A stretch of 64,000 nucleotides of DNA from contig CAVXZW010000021.1 in the NCBI GenBank assembly GCA_963766445.1, positions 1 to 64,000 on the forward strand, written 5' to 3'. Below the pieces are notes generated by a model. It did not search any database and was not told the origin of the DNA. It was given only the letters and a program-made list of their open reading frames with translations. A program made the position numbers and the translations under genes. Below, one piece after another: positions 8,411-20,748 of this stretch. Every line of letters starts with the position of its first letter. Within the stretch, counting starts at the first letter, position 1. Source of the DNA: JAICYJ01 sp963766445. GTDB taxonomy: Bacteria; Actinomycetota; Thermoleophilia; Gaiellales; JAICJC01.

Positions 8411-9139
8411 ATGCGCGTCACATACGTCGGGCACGCCACAGTCCTGATCGAGGATTCGGGCAGCGCGATCGTGACCGACCCGCTGCTGCGCCGGCGCGTG
8501 GGGCACCTGCGCCGGCAAGGCGAGCTGCCCGCGCCGCTCCCGGAGCTCGACGGCGTGCTGATCTCGCACCTGCACCGCGACCACCTGGACACGCCCTCGC
8601 TGAAGCGGATCGCCGACGGAACGCCGGCGGTGGTGCCGGCTTCGGGCGTGTCGGCGATGCGCCGCACGCGCCTGCAGCCGCTGCCGGTCGAGGAGGGCGG
8701 CGAGCTGCGCCTGGGCGCCTTCCACGTGCTGGCGGTGCCGGCCGACCACCCCACGCGACGCACGCCGCTGGGGCAGGAGACAGACGCGCTCGGCTACGTG
8801 CTGACCGCGCCGGGCGGCAGCGTCTACTTCGCCGGCGACACCGACCTGTTCGAGGGCATGCGCGGGATCGGCGACCTGGGCCTGGACGTGGCGCTGCTGC
8901 CGGTGGCCGGGTGGGGCCCGACGCTGGGGCCCGGGCACATGGATCCGCGGGCTGCGGCCGAAGCCACAACACGGCTGCACCCGCGGATCGCGATCCCGAT
9001 CCACTGGGGGACGATCAGCCCGGTGGGGATGGCCGACCCCGGCGACGGGCCGGCGCGCGAGTTCGCCGGCCACGTCGCCGAGCTGGCGCCCGGCGTGCGC
9101 GTCGTGGTGCTGGCGCCGGGCGAGTCGTGCGAGATCTAG
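8411..9139 (+). CDS. MBL-fold metallohydrolase, UlaG/NAPE-PLD-like
   Basis: A cytoplasmic metallo-beta-lactamase-fold hydrolase of 242 residues in the COG2220 group. It begins MRVTYVGHATVLIE, has the zinc motif SHLHRDHLD near residue 55, the GDTD bridging Asp, and the terminal PIHWGT His. The family includes lactonases and phosphodiesterases, and the substrate cannot be read from the sequence. It is monocistronic between the amidohydrolase and the ABC exporter. Confidence 0.8.
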   Translation: MRVTYVGHATVLIEDSGSAIVTDPLLRRRVGHLRRQGELPAPLPELDGVLISHLHRDHLDTPSLKRIADGTPAVVPASGVSAMRRTRLQPLPVEEGGELRLGAFHVLAVPADHPTRRTPLGQETDALGYVLTAPGGSVYFAGDTDLFEGMRGIGDLGLDVALLPVAGWGPTLGPGHMDPRAAAEATTRLHPRIAIPIHWGTISPVGMADPGDGPAREFAGHVAELAPGVRVVVLAPGESCEI

Positions 9140-9197
9140 GTTCGGCACACCTGCCGGGCGGGAGCGGAGCGCCGCCTGTCTATTATCCGGCCCCGCG

Positions 9198-10060
<863 letters not shown>

Positions 10061-10064
<4 letters not shown>

Positions 10065-11137
10065 CGCTGAGCCGGATCGGCGCCACCACGCTGGCGCAGA
10101 TGAAGATGATGTTCCGGCGGCGGATCGTGCTGTTCTGGTCGCTGGTGTTCCCGATCATCCTGATGGCGCTGCTGGGCCTGCTGTTCGGCCGCTCGATCGA
10201 CGCCGGCACGATCACGGTGATCGACGCATCGCACACCCCGGCATCGGCGGCGATGGTGCACGCGCTCAGCACCACCAAGGGCGTCACCGTCAAGACCGAT
10301 CAGACCGACGTCGCCCATGCGCGCAAGCAGGTGCAGGACGGCGACCGCGACGCGCTGGTGGTGCTGACGAAGACGCCCACCGGCGCGACCTCGGCCCACC
10401 TCTACTACTCGAACGCATCCGCCACCCAGGCCGGGATCATCCGCGGGATCGTGTCCGGCGCATCGTCGCGGATATCGGTGGCGGCCACCGGCGCCCACCC
10501 CACGATCGTCTTCAGCCAGCAGTCGGTGGACTCTTCCTCGCTCAGCTATATCGACTTCCTGCTGCCAGGCATCCTGGCGCTGGCGATCATGATCTCGGCG
10601 GTGATCGGGCTCTCGACCGTGCTCGTGACGTGGCGCAAGCAGGGCGTGCTGCGACGCCTGAAGCTGACGCCGATGCCGCTGTGGGAGTTCCTGGTTGCGC
10701 GGGTGGCGGCGTCGCTGACCCTGGCGCTGCTGCAGGTGGCCGTGCTGATCACCTTCGGTGCGCTGGTGTTCGGCGTCTCGATCTCGCCCACGGCGTGGGC
10801 GGCGATCCCGGTGGCGCTGGTGGGCGCGCTCTGCTTCCTGGTGATGGGGTTCACGGTCGGCTCGCTGGTGGCCGAACCGGAGACCGCGGACGCCGTCACC
10901 AACGTGATCACGAATCCGATGATGTTCCTGTCGGGTACCTTCTACCCGGTGGCCGCGATGCCCGCTTTCGTCCAGACGATCGCGAAGGTGCTGCCGCTCT
11001 ACTACATGACCAACGCGCTTCGAGACACCATCGTTCGCGACCGCGGGCTGATGTATGTGATGCCCGACATCGGGGTACTGTTGGTCGTGACCGCCGTGCT
11101 GGCGATCGTGTCGCTGCGCACGTTCCGCTGGGAATGA
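10061..11137 (+). CDS. ABC-2 type exporter permease
   Basis: A 358-residue membrane protein with one N-terminal helix (WSLVFPIILMALLGLLFG), a large extracytoplasmic loop of about 130 residues and five to six further helices from about residue 165. The conserved ABC-2 motif GTFYPVAAMP is near residue 290. ATG 10061 overlaps the ATPase stop. Together they form a two-gene efflux pump; the cargo (lipid, drug or antibiotic) is not predictable. Confidence 0.88.
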
Positions 11138-11148
11138 GGAGGACCTAG

Positions 11149-12264
11149 ATGGCGCGCTTCGACAATGTGATCGTGGGTGGCGGGCTCGCCGCCGGCATGG
11201 TCGCGCAGGAGTATCGGGGAGCGGACGGCGACGGATCGGTGCTGCTGATCGGCCGTGAGGCACATCCCCCCTACCACCGGCCGCCCCTGACCAAGGGGTT
11301 CCTGCGCGGCGAGGAGCCGGTGGAGGACACCTACATGCACTCGCTGGACGAGTGGCGGGAGCTGGACGTCGAGCTGCGGCTGTCCACCGAGGCGGCGGCG
11401 ATCGATCCGGCGGCGCACACGGTCGAGCTGGTCGACGGGGAGCGCATCGAGTACGGTCGGCTGGCCCTTGCCACCGGCTCCACGCCGCGCACGCTGGGAG
11501 AGGCGGCCACCATCCGCGTGATCGAGGACTCGGAACGGGTGGGCGCGCTGCTCAACACCGGATCCGGCCACCTGGGCGTGATCGGCGGCGGCTTCATCGG
11601 CGTCGAGGCGGCGGCGAGCGCTCGCATGAAGGGACTTGACGTGACGCTGGTTGCTCCCGAGCCGGTGCTCTGGTCACACCTGTTCGGCGAGCAGGTCGGT
11701 GCGTACTTCCAGGGCCACATGGAGCGACACGGCGTGCGGGTGCTGACGGGCCAGAAAACCCTGCCCGACGGGGACTACGACATGCTTCTGGCCGGAATCG
11801 GCGTCTCGCCCAACATCGAGCTGGCGCAGAACGCCGGTCTGCCCACCAACCAGGGCGTCCTGGCCGACGATCACCTGGTGGCCGCGCCGGACATCTGGGT
11901 TGCCGGTGACATCGCCGAGTACCAGAGCGTGATCCACGACCGCCGCATCCGCATCGAGCACTGGGACGTGGCGCTCAACCACGGCTCCTACATCGGCAAG
12001 AGCTGGGCCGGCGCGGAGGAGGGCCCGTACCAGGTCGTTCCGTACTTCTTCTCCGACATCGGCGACTGGACGTGGATGGAGTACGTCGGCCCGGGCAACC
12101 GCGACGACACCGTGGAGGTACGCGGGTCGATGGACGACGACGACTTCGTCGCGTACTACAGCAACGCCGACGGCAAGCTGACGGCCTGCCTGGCCGTCAA
12201 CCGCGGCGACGAGCTGAACGCGGCCAGGGAGCTGATCGCGAGCGGCGGCGGTGTGCCGGCGTAG
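11149..12264 (+). CDS. FAD/NAD(P)-dependent oxidoreductase (ferredoxin-reductase type)
   Basis: A 371-residue two-dinucleotide-fold flavoprotein. The FAD-binding start is NVIVGGGLAAG, followed by the PPYHRPPLTKGFLRGEE motif characteristic of the rhodocoxin/putidaredoxin reductase branch. The NAD(P) fold is GVIGGGFIGVEAA near residue 145, and the second FAD contact is IWVAGDIAEY. The C-terminal region is a short reductase-C-like domain. A GAGGA motif precedes the ATG 11 bp after the permease. The redox partner is not encoded nearby. Confidence 0.82.
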   Translation: MARFDNVIVGGGLAAGMVAQEYRGADGDGSVLLIGREAHPPYHRPPLTKGFLRGEEPVEDTYMHSLDEWRELDVELRLSTEAAAIDPAAHTVELVDGERIEYGRLALATGSTPRTLGEAATIRVIEDSERVGALLNTGSGHLGVIGGGFIGVEAAASARMKGLDVTLVAPEPVLWSHLFGEQVGAYFQGHMERHGVRVLTGQKTLPDGDYDMLLAGIGVSPNIELAQNAGLPTNQGVLADDHLVAAPDIWVAGDIAEYQSVIHDRRIRIEHWDVALNHGSYIGKSWAGAEEGPYQVVPYFFSDIGDWTWMEYVGPGNRDDTVEVRGSMDDDDFVAYYSNADGKLTACLAVNRGDELNAARELIASGGGVPA

Positions 12265-12279
12265 TGGCCGCGGCCGTTA

Positions 12280-12924
12280 CTAGACGGCGGTGATCGCGGG
12301 GGTCGTGGCGTTCAGGTGCGCCGCGATCTCCTCGACGGTCACGATCGGCAGGTCGTGCCGCCGGCAGAGGGCCTGCAGCTGCACCCCGCGGGCCATCGTC
12401 CCATCGGAGTTCATCAGCTCGCACAGCACCCCGCCCGGAGTCAGCCCGGCCAGGCGCGTGAGATCGATCGCGGCCTCGGTCTGTCCGCGCCGCTCCAGCA
12501 CGCCGTTGGGGCGCGCCCGCAGCGGGAAGATGTGGCCGGGCCGCACGAGATCCTCGGGGCCGCTGTCGGGGTCGATCGCGACCTGGATGGTGCGGGCGCG
12601 GTCGGCGGCCGAGATGCCGGTGGTGACGCCGGTGCGGGCCTCGATCGAGACGGTGAAGCCGGTGGCCTCGCAGCCGTCGTTGGCGGGCACCATCAACGGC
12701 AGCTCCAACTCATCGCAGCGCTGGGACGGCAGCGACAGGCAGATCAGTCCACGAGCCTCGCAGGCCATGAATGCGATCTTCTCGGCCGTCACGAACTGGG
12801 CCGCCATGCACAGGTCACCTTCGTTCTCGCGGTCGGGGTCGTCACATACGACCACCATGCCGCCACGACGAAGCTGCGCCAGCGCGGCCTCGAGCGACCC
12901 GTTTTTGTGGGGAACCGCGCTCAC
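12280..12924 (-). CDS. ribB: 3,4-dihydroxy-2-butanone-4-phosphate synthase
   Basis: Converts ribulose-5-phosphate into the four-carbon riboflavin precursor. The core motif DDPDRENEGDL, the ATGFTVSIEAR and TTGISAADR blocks and GHIFPLRA are intact. Only the RibB half is present; there is no GTP cyclohydrolase II domain, whereas many actinobacteria have a RibBA fusion. I chose GTG 12924 over ATG 12957 because a strong TATAGT lies 9 nt upstream of the GTG, so the longer start would not be transcribed. That gives 214 residues, a normal length. Confidence 0.9.
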   Translation of the reverse strand: MSAVPHKNGSLEAALAQLRRGGMVVVCDDPDRENEGDLCMAAQFVTAEKIAFMACEARGLICLSLPSQRCDELELPLMVPANDGCEATGFTVSIEARTGVTTGISAADRARTIQVAIDPDSGPEDLVRPGHIFPLRARPNGVLERRGQTEAAIDLTRLAGLTPGGVLCELMNSDGTMARGVQLQALCRRHDLPIVTVEEIAAHLNATTPAITAV

Positions 12925-12933
12925 CTGGCGATG

Positions 12934-12939
12934 ACTATA
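12934..12939 (-). promoter_or_regulatory. -10 element of ribB
   Basis: TATAGT on the minus strand, 9 nt before GTG 12924, implies a leaderless ribB transcript. No FMN riboswitch fits in the 96 bp between ribB and the divergent gene. Confidence 0.5.
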
Positions 12940-13020
12940 TCTCAGACGCTCCGGCATGTATGCGGTTCAGGAACCATGGACGCCGGCCGATAGAGCCTGT
13001 AGGTCCAAAGGAGGTCCTCG

Positions 13021-14541
13021 TTGGCTCCCAGCCGAATCCGCCGTTTTGTCGCTGTCATGGTCGCCGGAGCGCTGCTTGCAGCGGGTTGCGGCAACACGTC
13101 GTCGAGCTCGACCGATCCCAGCCAGGGGGCGTCGGCGATGCCCTCGGGCACGCTTTTTTATGCTGACGTTAACCTTGATCAGGGCAGCTCCGCGTGGAAG
13201 CAGTTCACCGCGGTCGGCCAGCGGTTCCCCGGTTGGCAGGAGCTCGCCGGCAAGATCGTCAAGAGCCTGAACAGCACGGGCCAGACCTCGGGATCGCTCA
13301 CGTTCAAGGATGACGTCCAGCCGTGGCTGGGCGGATCGGCGGCGATCGGCGTGACATCGCTCGACGCCTCCGGCGGGAGCGCCCACTACGTCGCGTTCGT
13401 CGCATCCAGCGACGACGGCAAGGCCAAGGATGCGGTCGCCAAGGACGCGAAGGCGGACGGCGACTACGGCGGCTACGCCCTCTACGCCGACAAGAAGGGC
13501 AAGGGCGAGGCGGCGGTGGGCGACGGCGCCGTGCTGGTGTCCGACGACACGCAGACGCTGCACGATGCGATCGACGCCCGCAACGGGAAGGCCGACAGCC
13601 TGGCATCCGACGACGGGTTCAGCTCGGCGATGGCCAAGCTGCCCGCCGACAGCCTCGTCCGTGGCTACGTGAGCACGCAGAAGCTGGCCGAGCTGGCCGG
13701 CATGGCCGCGCTCGGCGGTGCCGGCGGCAGCAGCGCCGCGGCCCAGACGCAGGCGCTGGCAAAGACGCTCGACTCGATCGACTCGCTCTCGTTCGCGGCA
13801 TGGGCGAACGGCAACGGCTACCGGCTGACGGTGCGCTCGACCCTGAAGCAGGGGGCCGACCAGAGCCCGCTCGCGATGGCGCCGTCCAGCCTCACCGGCC
13901 TGGTGCCCGGCGATGCCTTCGCGTTCCTGGCGTTCGGGGACTACGGCAGCTACCTGAAGCAGGGCCTGCAGAGCGGCACGCCCGGCCTCGGCCGGCAGCT
14001 GGACCTGCTCCGGCAGCAGACCGGCATCTCGGTGCAGCACGATCTGCTGCCGCTGCTCTCCGGCGACGGCCTGTTCTACACCGCTCCCGGGGTGCCGGTG
14101 CGGGCGGCGCTGGTGCTGAAGCCGGACGATCCGCACGCCGCTGCGCTGACGATGCACAAGATCATGACGCTGGTTGCCCAGGGGCAGACAGGAGCGCGAG
14201 TCACGCCGCTTGCCTCCGGCACAGGTGAGCAGGTCGAACTCGGCGGCCTCACCCTCAGCTGGCGGCTGACCGCCGACGGCCTGCTCGCGCTCGGAAACGA
14301 CCCCACGGCCGGCGCCGCACCGTCCAGCCCGCTGGCGTCATCCCCGGCTTACGCCAACCTGCTGAACCAGGCCGGGGTACCCGACGGCGCGAACGTGCCG
14401 CTGTACCTGAACCTGTCGGATGCGCTGAAGCTGTTCCCGATCTCAATCGATCCCAACCTGGCCCACGTGGGCGGGGTGCTGGCCTGGAGCAGCCGCAGCG
14501 GCCAGGACACCTCGGCCGACCTGTTCGTACAGGTGAAGTAG
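13021..14541 (+). CDS. DUF3352-type lipoprotein
   Basis: A predicted lipoprotein of 506 residues. The TTG start at 13021 is fixed by a strong AAAGGAGG at 13007-13014. It is followed by a basic n-region, a hydrophobic stretch and the lipobox LLAAGC at about residue 24. The rest matches the DUF3352 pattern seen in actinobacteria: long, Ser/Gly/Ala-rich, with alternating helices and strands. The molecular role is unknown. It is divergent from ribB and convergent with the mutase gene. Confidence 0.75.
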   Translation: MAPSRIRRFVAVMVAGALLAAGCGNTSSSSTDPSQGASAMPSGTLFYADVNLDQGSSAWKQFTAVGQRFPGWQELAGKIVKSLNSTGQTSGSLTFKDDVQPWLGGSAAIGVTSLDASGGSAHYVAFVASSDDGKAKDAVAKDAKADGDYGGYALYADKKGKGEAAVGDGAVLVSDDTQTLHDAIDARNGKADSLASDDGFSSAMAKLPADSLVRGYVSTQKLAELAGMAALGGAGGSSAAAQTQALAKTLDSIDSLSFAAWANGNGYRLTVRSTLKQGADQSPLAMAPSSLTGLVPGDAFAFLAFGDYGSYLKQGLQSGTPGLGRQLDLLRQQTGISVQHDLLPLLSGDGLFYTAPGVPVRAALVLKPDDPHAAALTMHKIMTLVAQGQTGARVTPLASGTGEQVELGGLTLSWRLTADGLLALGNDPTAGAAPSSPLASSPAYANLLNQAGVPDGANVPLYLNLSDALKLFPISIDPNLAHVGGVLAWSSRSGQDTSADLFVQVK

Positions 14542-14554
14542 CTCCGCTGGGGCG

Positions 14555-16120
14555 TCAGATCGCGGCCGCGCTACCGGGCCGGAAGGAGCCGAACACGTCA
14601 CGCAGGGCGCCGCAGACCTCGCCCAGCGTGGCGTCGACGGCGACCGCGGCCACGATCGGCGGCATCAGGTCGCCTGCGCCGGCCGCGGTCTCGGCCAGCG
14701 CCGCCAGTGACGCGTCCACCGCAGCCTGATCGCGCCGGCCGCGCAGCGCGGCCAGCAGCTCGCGCTGCGCCGGCTCCAGCTGCGCCGGCACGTCGAAGCG
14801 CTCCGTGCTCGGCTCGTCCTCGTCGCGGAAGGCGTTGACGCCGACCACGATGTCCTCGCCGTCCGCGATCCGCTGGTGCTTGCGGTAAGCCTCCTCGGCG
14901 ATCAACTGCTGGTAGTAACCCTGCTCGATGGCGGCGACAGCGCCCCCCATCCGCTCGATCTCGTCCATCAGCGCCCGCGCGTCCGCCTCCAGCCGGTCGG
15001 TCAGCTGCTCGACGTACCAGGAGCCGCCCAGCGGATCGGCCACGCCCGTGATGCCGAACTCGTGCTGCAGCATCTGCTGCGTGCGGACGGCCAGCGTCTG
15101 CGCGCGCTGGGTGGGGATCGCGATCGCCTCGTCGAAGCACGACAGCGCCATCGACTGCACGCCGCCCAGCGCCGCCGCCAGCCCCTGCACCGCGGCCCGC
15201 ACGATGTTGTTCTCGGGCTGCTGCAGGGTCAGCGTGGATCCAGCCGTCTGGGTATGGGTGCGCAGCATCATGGAGCGCGGGTCGGTGGCGCCGAACCGGT
15301 CACGCATGATCGAGGCCCACATCCGCCGCAGCGCCCGGTACTTGGCGATCTCCTCGAAGAAGTCCATGTGGGTGTTGAAGATCCAGCTGAGACGGGGCGC
15401 GAAGCTGTCCACGTCCACCCCACGTTCGAGCACCGCCTCCACGTAGGCGATCGCGTTTGACAGCGCGAACGCCATCTCCTGTGCTGCCGTGCAGCCGGCC
15501 TCGCGCATGTGATAGCCGGACAGCGAGATCGCGTTGAAGCGCGGCGCCTCACGGGCGCACCAGGCGATCAGGTCGGCGGCCAGCCGCAGCGAGGGCCGGG
15601 GCGGGAAGATGTAGGTGCCGCGGCTGACGTACTCCTTCAGCACGTCGTTCTGGGCGGTGCCGCGGATCTGCGACGGATCCCGGCCCTGGCGGGCGCAGGC
15701 GACGTGGTACATCGCCACCAGCACCGCCGCCGGCGCGTTGATCGTCATCGACGTCGACACCTCGTCCAGCGGGATCCCGTCGAACATCGCCTCGACGTCG
15801 GACGCGGAGTCGATCGACACGCCCACCCGGCCGACCTCGCCGGCGGCGCGCGGGTCGTCGGAGTCGAGGCCCATCTGCGTGGGCAGGTCGAACGCCACGG
15901 ACAGCGCCGCCTGCCCCTGGCCGATCAGGAACCGGAACCGGCGGTTGGTCTCCTCACCCGTGCCGAAGCCCGCGTACTGCCGGATCGACCACGGACGCCC
16001 GGCATACATGTCGCGGTGGATGCCGCGGGCATAGGGATAGCTGCCCGGCTCACCCAGCCGCGCCTCCAGATCGCCTGGCACATCATCGGCGGTGGAGAAG
16101 GGCCGCGGCCGGTCGCTCAC
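14555..16120 (-). CDS. Acyl-CoA mutase large subunit (B12-dependent)
   Basis: The catalytic TIM-barrel subunit of a coenzyme-B12 acyl-CoA mutase, 521 residues. Visible are PYARGIHRDMYAGRPWSIRQYAGFGT near the N-terminus, FDLPTQMGLDSD and LSGYHMREAG. The C-terminal B12-binding domain (DxHxxG) is absent, so a separate small subunit is needed. RGIH in place of the RGPY of methylmalonyl-CoA mutase points to an isobutyryl/2-hydroxyisobutyryl or related mutase; it does not look like classical MeaA. GTG 16120 overlaps the stop of the CCR gene, so it could serve as the ethylmalonyl-CoA mutase or act on CCR-linked butyryl-CoA chemistry. Confidence 0.85.
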   Translation of the reverse strand: MSDRPRPFSTADDVPGDLEARLGEPGSYPYARGIHRDMYAGRPWSIRQYAGFGTGEETNRRFRFLIGQGQAALSVAFDLPTQMGLDSDDPRAAGEVGRVGVSIDSASDVEAMFDGIPLDEVSTSMTINAPAAVLVAMYHVACARQGRDPSQIRGTAQNDVLKEYVSRGTYIFPPRPSLRLAADLIAWCAREAPRFNAISLSGYHMREAGCTAAQEMAFALSNAIAYVEAVLERGVDVDSFAPRLSWIFNTHMDFFEEIAKYRALRRMWASIMRDRFGATDPRSMMLRTHTQTAGSTLTLQQPENNIVRAAVQGLAAALGGVQSMALSCFDEAIAIPTQRAQTLAVRTQQMLQHEFGITGVADPLGGSWYVEQLTDRLEADARALMDEIERMGGAVAAIEQGYYQQLIAEEAYRKHQRIADGEDIVVGVNAFRDEDEPSTERFDVPAQLEPAQRELLAALRGRRDQAAVDASLAALAETAAGAGDLMPPIVAAVAVDATLGEVCGALRDVFGSFRPGSAAAI

Positions 16121-17268
16121 GTGCTCGCGCCCTGGCCCTCGGCCTCGGCGCCGACCAGCACCACCATCTTGCCGACGTGCTGGTTCTCCTTCATCAGCTG
16201 ATGCGGCGCCGGACACTCGTCGAAGGGGAACACCCGCGACAACACCGGCTTGATCTTGCCCTCGATGATCAGCTGGTTGGCCCGGTGGCACTGGTAGGCG
16301 TTGGCGAAGTGACTGCCGATGATGCGCTTCTGGCGCATCCACAGGTAGCGCACGTCGAAGTCGAGGTTGAAGCCGGACGTGGCGCCGCAGATCACGATCG
16401 TGCCGAACGGCTTGCACACGAACACGCTGGTGTAGAAGGTGGCGGCGCCGACGTGCTCGAACACGACGTCCGGGTCGACCCCGCCGGTCGCGGCCCGCAC
16501 GGCCTTGCCGAAGCGCTTCACCTCGTCGAAGATGCGCTCGCCGGTGTCCGGGTCGGACAGCGCGAACTCGCGCCGGTCGATGATCGCGGCGGCGCCCAGC
16601 TCGCTGACCAGCTCGACCTTGTCGTCCGACGAGACGACGGCGATGGCGTTGGCGCCGACCAGCGCACACAGCTGCACCGCGAACGTGCCCAGCCCGCCCC
16701 CGGCGCCCCACACCAGCACGTTGTCCCCGGCCTTGATGCCGGCCTGGTCGATCAGCATCCGATAGGCGGTGAAGTAGGTGAGCCCGTAGCTGGCCGCCGC
16801 CTCCCAGGTCAGCTGCGGCGGCTTGGGCAGCAGCTGCTGGGCCTGCACCTTGCAGTACTCGGCGAAGCTGCCCCAGTTGCTCTCGTAGGCCCAGATCTTC
16901 TGCTGGGTGCAGGCCATCGGGTCGAGCCCGTTGCACTCGGCGCACTCGCCGCAGCTCTGGTTGCAGTGGATCACGACCTCGTCACCGGGCTTCCAGCGGG
17001 TCACGCCCGGGCCGACGCGCTCGACGATGCCCGACGCATCCGAGCCGGCGATGTGGAAGTCGTAGCCCGTGTAGCGGAAGATCGAGACCGGCAGCCCCAT
17101 CGACGCCCACACCGCGTTGTAGTTGACGCCGGCCGCCATCACGCGCACCAGCACCTCGCCCGGCCCCGGCTCCGGCACCTCGATCTGCTCGAGCTGCATG
17201 GCATGCTCGGGATCGCCCAGCCGCTCGGGCCGGATCACCCACGCCCGCATCATCGCCGTCCCCGCCAT
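16117..17268 (-). CDS. ccr: Crotonyl-CoA carboxylase/reductase
   Basis: An NADPH-dependent reductive carboxylase turning crotonyl-CoA and CO2 into ethylmalonyl-CoA; 383 residues of the medium-chain dehydrogenase fold. The CCR-type N-terminal signature GVNYNAVWASMG and HIAGSDASGIV are clear. The nucleotide-binding loop is VWGAGGGLGTFAVQL, and the C-terminal SHFANAYQCHRANQLI is typical of the family. It is slightly shorter than most CCRs (400-450) through a short N-terminus. It is the first gene of a two-gene operon with the acyl-CoA mutase. The product could feed the ethylmalonyl-CoA pathway or supply extender units. Confidence 0.88.
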   Translation of the reverse strand: MAGTAMMRAWVIRPERLGDPEHAMQLEQIEVPEPGPGEVLVRVMAAGVNYNAVWASMGLPVSIFRYTGYDFHIAGSDASGIVERVGPGVTRWKPGDEVVIHCNQSCGECAECNGLDPMACTQQKIWAYESNWGSFAEYCKVQAQQLLPKPPQLTWEAAASYGLTYFTAYRMLIDQAGIKAGDNVLVWGAGGGLGTFAVQLCALVGANAIAVVSSDDKVELVSELGAAAIIDRREFALSDPDTGERIFDEVKRFGKAVRAATGGVDPDVVFEHVGAATFYTSVFVCKPFGTIVICGATSGFNLDFDVRYLWMRQKRIIGSHFANAYQCHRANQLIIEGKIKPVLSRVFPFDECPAPHQLMKENQHVGKMVVLVGAEAEGQGAST

Positions 17269-17277
17269 CGCGGAATT

Positions 17278-18360
17278 CTACCGGTGAACAGCGGGCAGCG
17301 CGGCGGCATGCGCCGCGCTGCGGCGGTCGCGGGCGCGTTTGCGGCGCAGCTCGGAGGCGCCCTTGACCGCAAGCTGCCCGCAGGCCGCATCGATATCCTG
17401 ACCGTGCGACCGCCGGTAGCTGGCCGAGATGCCACGGCGTTCCAGGACGGCCGCGAACCCGGCCACGCGGGTGGACGACGATGCCCGGTAGTCGGAGCCG
17501 GTCGGGTTGTAGGCGATCAGGTTCACGTGGAACCCATCGCGGCCCAGCAGGTCGGCCAGCTGTTCGGCCAGCCGGTCGCTGTCGTTGATCCCGTCCAGCA
17601 TCAGGTACTCGACGAAGATGCGCCGCCGGGTGACGGCGCGGTAGCCGCGGCAGGCGGCGATCAGCTTGGCCAGCGGGAACCGGCGCGTGACGGGCATCAG
17701 CTCCGTGCGCAGCTGGTCGTTGGGAGCGTGCAGCGACAGCGCCAGCTTGACCTGCAACGGCTCGGTCGCCAGCCGCTCGATGCCGGGCACCCACCCAGCC
17801 GTCGAGATCGCGATCTGACGCGCACCGAGGCCGAAGCCGGCCGGGTCGTTGAGTGTGCGGCAGGCCGCGAGCACCGCGTCGTAGTTCAGGAACGGCTCGC
17901 CCATGCCCATCATCACCACGTTGGACACCCGCTCGCCCTGATCGCGCAGCATCGCCGCCAGCACCGTCACCTGCTCCGCGATCTCGCCGGCGGTCAGGTT
18001 GCGGCCGAGGCCCATGCTACCGGTGGCGCAGAAGGTACATGCCAGCGGGCAGCCCGACTGCGACGACACACACACGGTGCGCCGGTTGCGATGGCTCATC
18101 GCGACGGCCTCGACGGGGAAGCCGTCGCGGCTGGTGAAGCGCAGCTTGATGGTGCCGTCGTCGGACCGCTGCGACTCGACCGTTTCCAGCTGGCGCAGCG
18201 GCTCCGCATCGGCGAGGCGCCGCCGGAGAGCGGCCGGCAGCGGGGTCAGCTGCTCGTAGTCGCCGGCCAGGCCCTTCATCACGCCCTCGTAGACCTGCCG
18301 CTGCCGGTACCGCGGCTCTCCCCACTCCTCCATCAGCGCGTTGACTCGTTCGAGATCCAT
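17278..18360 (-). CDS. rlmN: Dual-specificity 23S rRNA/tRNA A2503/A37 methyltransferase
   Basis: A radical-SAM enzyme methylating C2 of A2503 in 23S rRNA and A37 in some tRNAs. The [4Fe-4S] motif is CPLACTFC near residue 110, preceded by TVCVSSQSG. SNVVMMGMGEPFLNYD and SLHAPND are diagnostic, and the catalytic Cys lies in the C-terminal AACGQLA stretch. I chose ATG 18360 (360 residues), since the earlier GTG 18399 adds an atypical extension. The C-terminal 25 residues are basic and low-complexity. Confidence 0.9.
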   Translation of the reverse strand: MDLERVNALMEEWGEPRYRQRQVYEGVMKGLAGDYEQLTPLPAALRRRLADAEPLRQLETVESQRSDDGTIKLRFTSRDGFPVEAVAMSHRNRRTVCVSSQSGCPLACTFCATGSMGLGRNLTAGEIAEQVTVLAAMLRDQGERVSNVVMMGMGEPFLNYDAVLAACRTLNDPAGFGLGARQIAISTAGWVPGIERLATEPLQVKLALSLHAPNDQLRTELMPVTRRFPLAKLIAACRGYRAVTRRRIFVEYLMLDGINDSDRLAEQLADLLGRDGFHVNLIAYNPTGSDYRASSSTRVAGFAAVLERRGISASYRRSHGQDIDAACGQLAVKGASELRRKRARDRRSAAHAAALPAVHR

Positions 18361-18417
18361 GGGTGGTAGTGTGACTGAAAAGTATGAGCAAATAGCCACT
18401 CCCTCGGAGGTAAAGCC

Positions 18418-18779
18418 GTGCCCGCCAAGATGAAAACCGACAAGATCGCCGAAACGGTCACGCCGATCGCGACCAGAGTCGCGAACGATCCCGAGCTGCG
18501 CGAGACCGCCATGTCGGTGCTCGACTCGGCCAAGACGGTGCTCGGCAAGGTGCAGAAGGACGGCGCACGCTCCGCGGCCGTCGACAAGAAGGTGCAGGAC
18601 GAGGTCGTGCGCGCCGCCAAGGAGATCAAGAAGGGCATGGCCAAGGCAACGGCGCAGCCCAAGTCGTCCAAGAAGAAGAAGGCGGCCAAGGCCGCAGCCG
18701 CGGGCGCGGTCGCGGTGGGAGCCGTGGTGGTCGCGAAGAAGGCGCTGTCGAAGGATGAGGACGAGTTCGAGTACACGCC

Positions 18780-18783
<4 letters not shown>
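18418..18783 (+). CDS. Small Lys/Ala-rich hypothetical protein
   Basis: A 121-residue protein with GTG start 18418 behind GGAGG (18406-18410). The first 75 residues are helical and charged. Then comes a basic run with KKKKAAK, an Ala/Val/Gly stretch of about 18 residues that could be a weak membrane segment, and an acidic tail DEDEFEYTP. It overlaps the start of acs. No family is recognised; it could bind nucleic acid through the basic patch or sit on the membrane. Confidence 0.65.

Positions 18784-20744
<1,961 letters not shown>

Positions 20745-20748
<4 letters not shown>

Noticed and set aside
12925..13020. FMN riboswitch upstream of ribB
   Set aside because: Only 96 bp separate ribB from the divergent gene, no RFN consensus is visible, and a -10 box sits 9 nt before the start.
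16117..16945. N-terminal extension of the mutase gene up to 16945
   Set aside because: That part is the shadow of ccr in another frame; the GTG at 16120 overlapping the ccr stop gives the normal protein.
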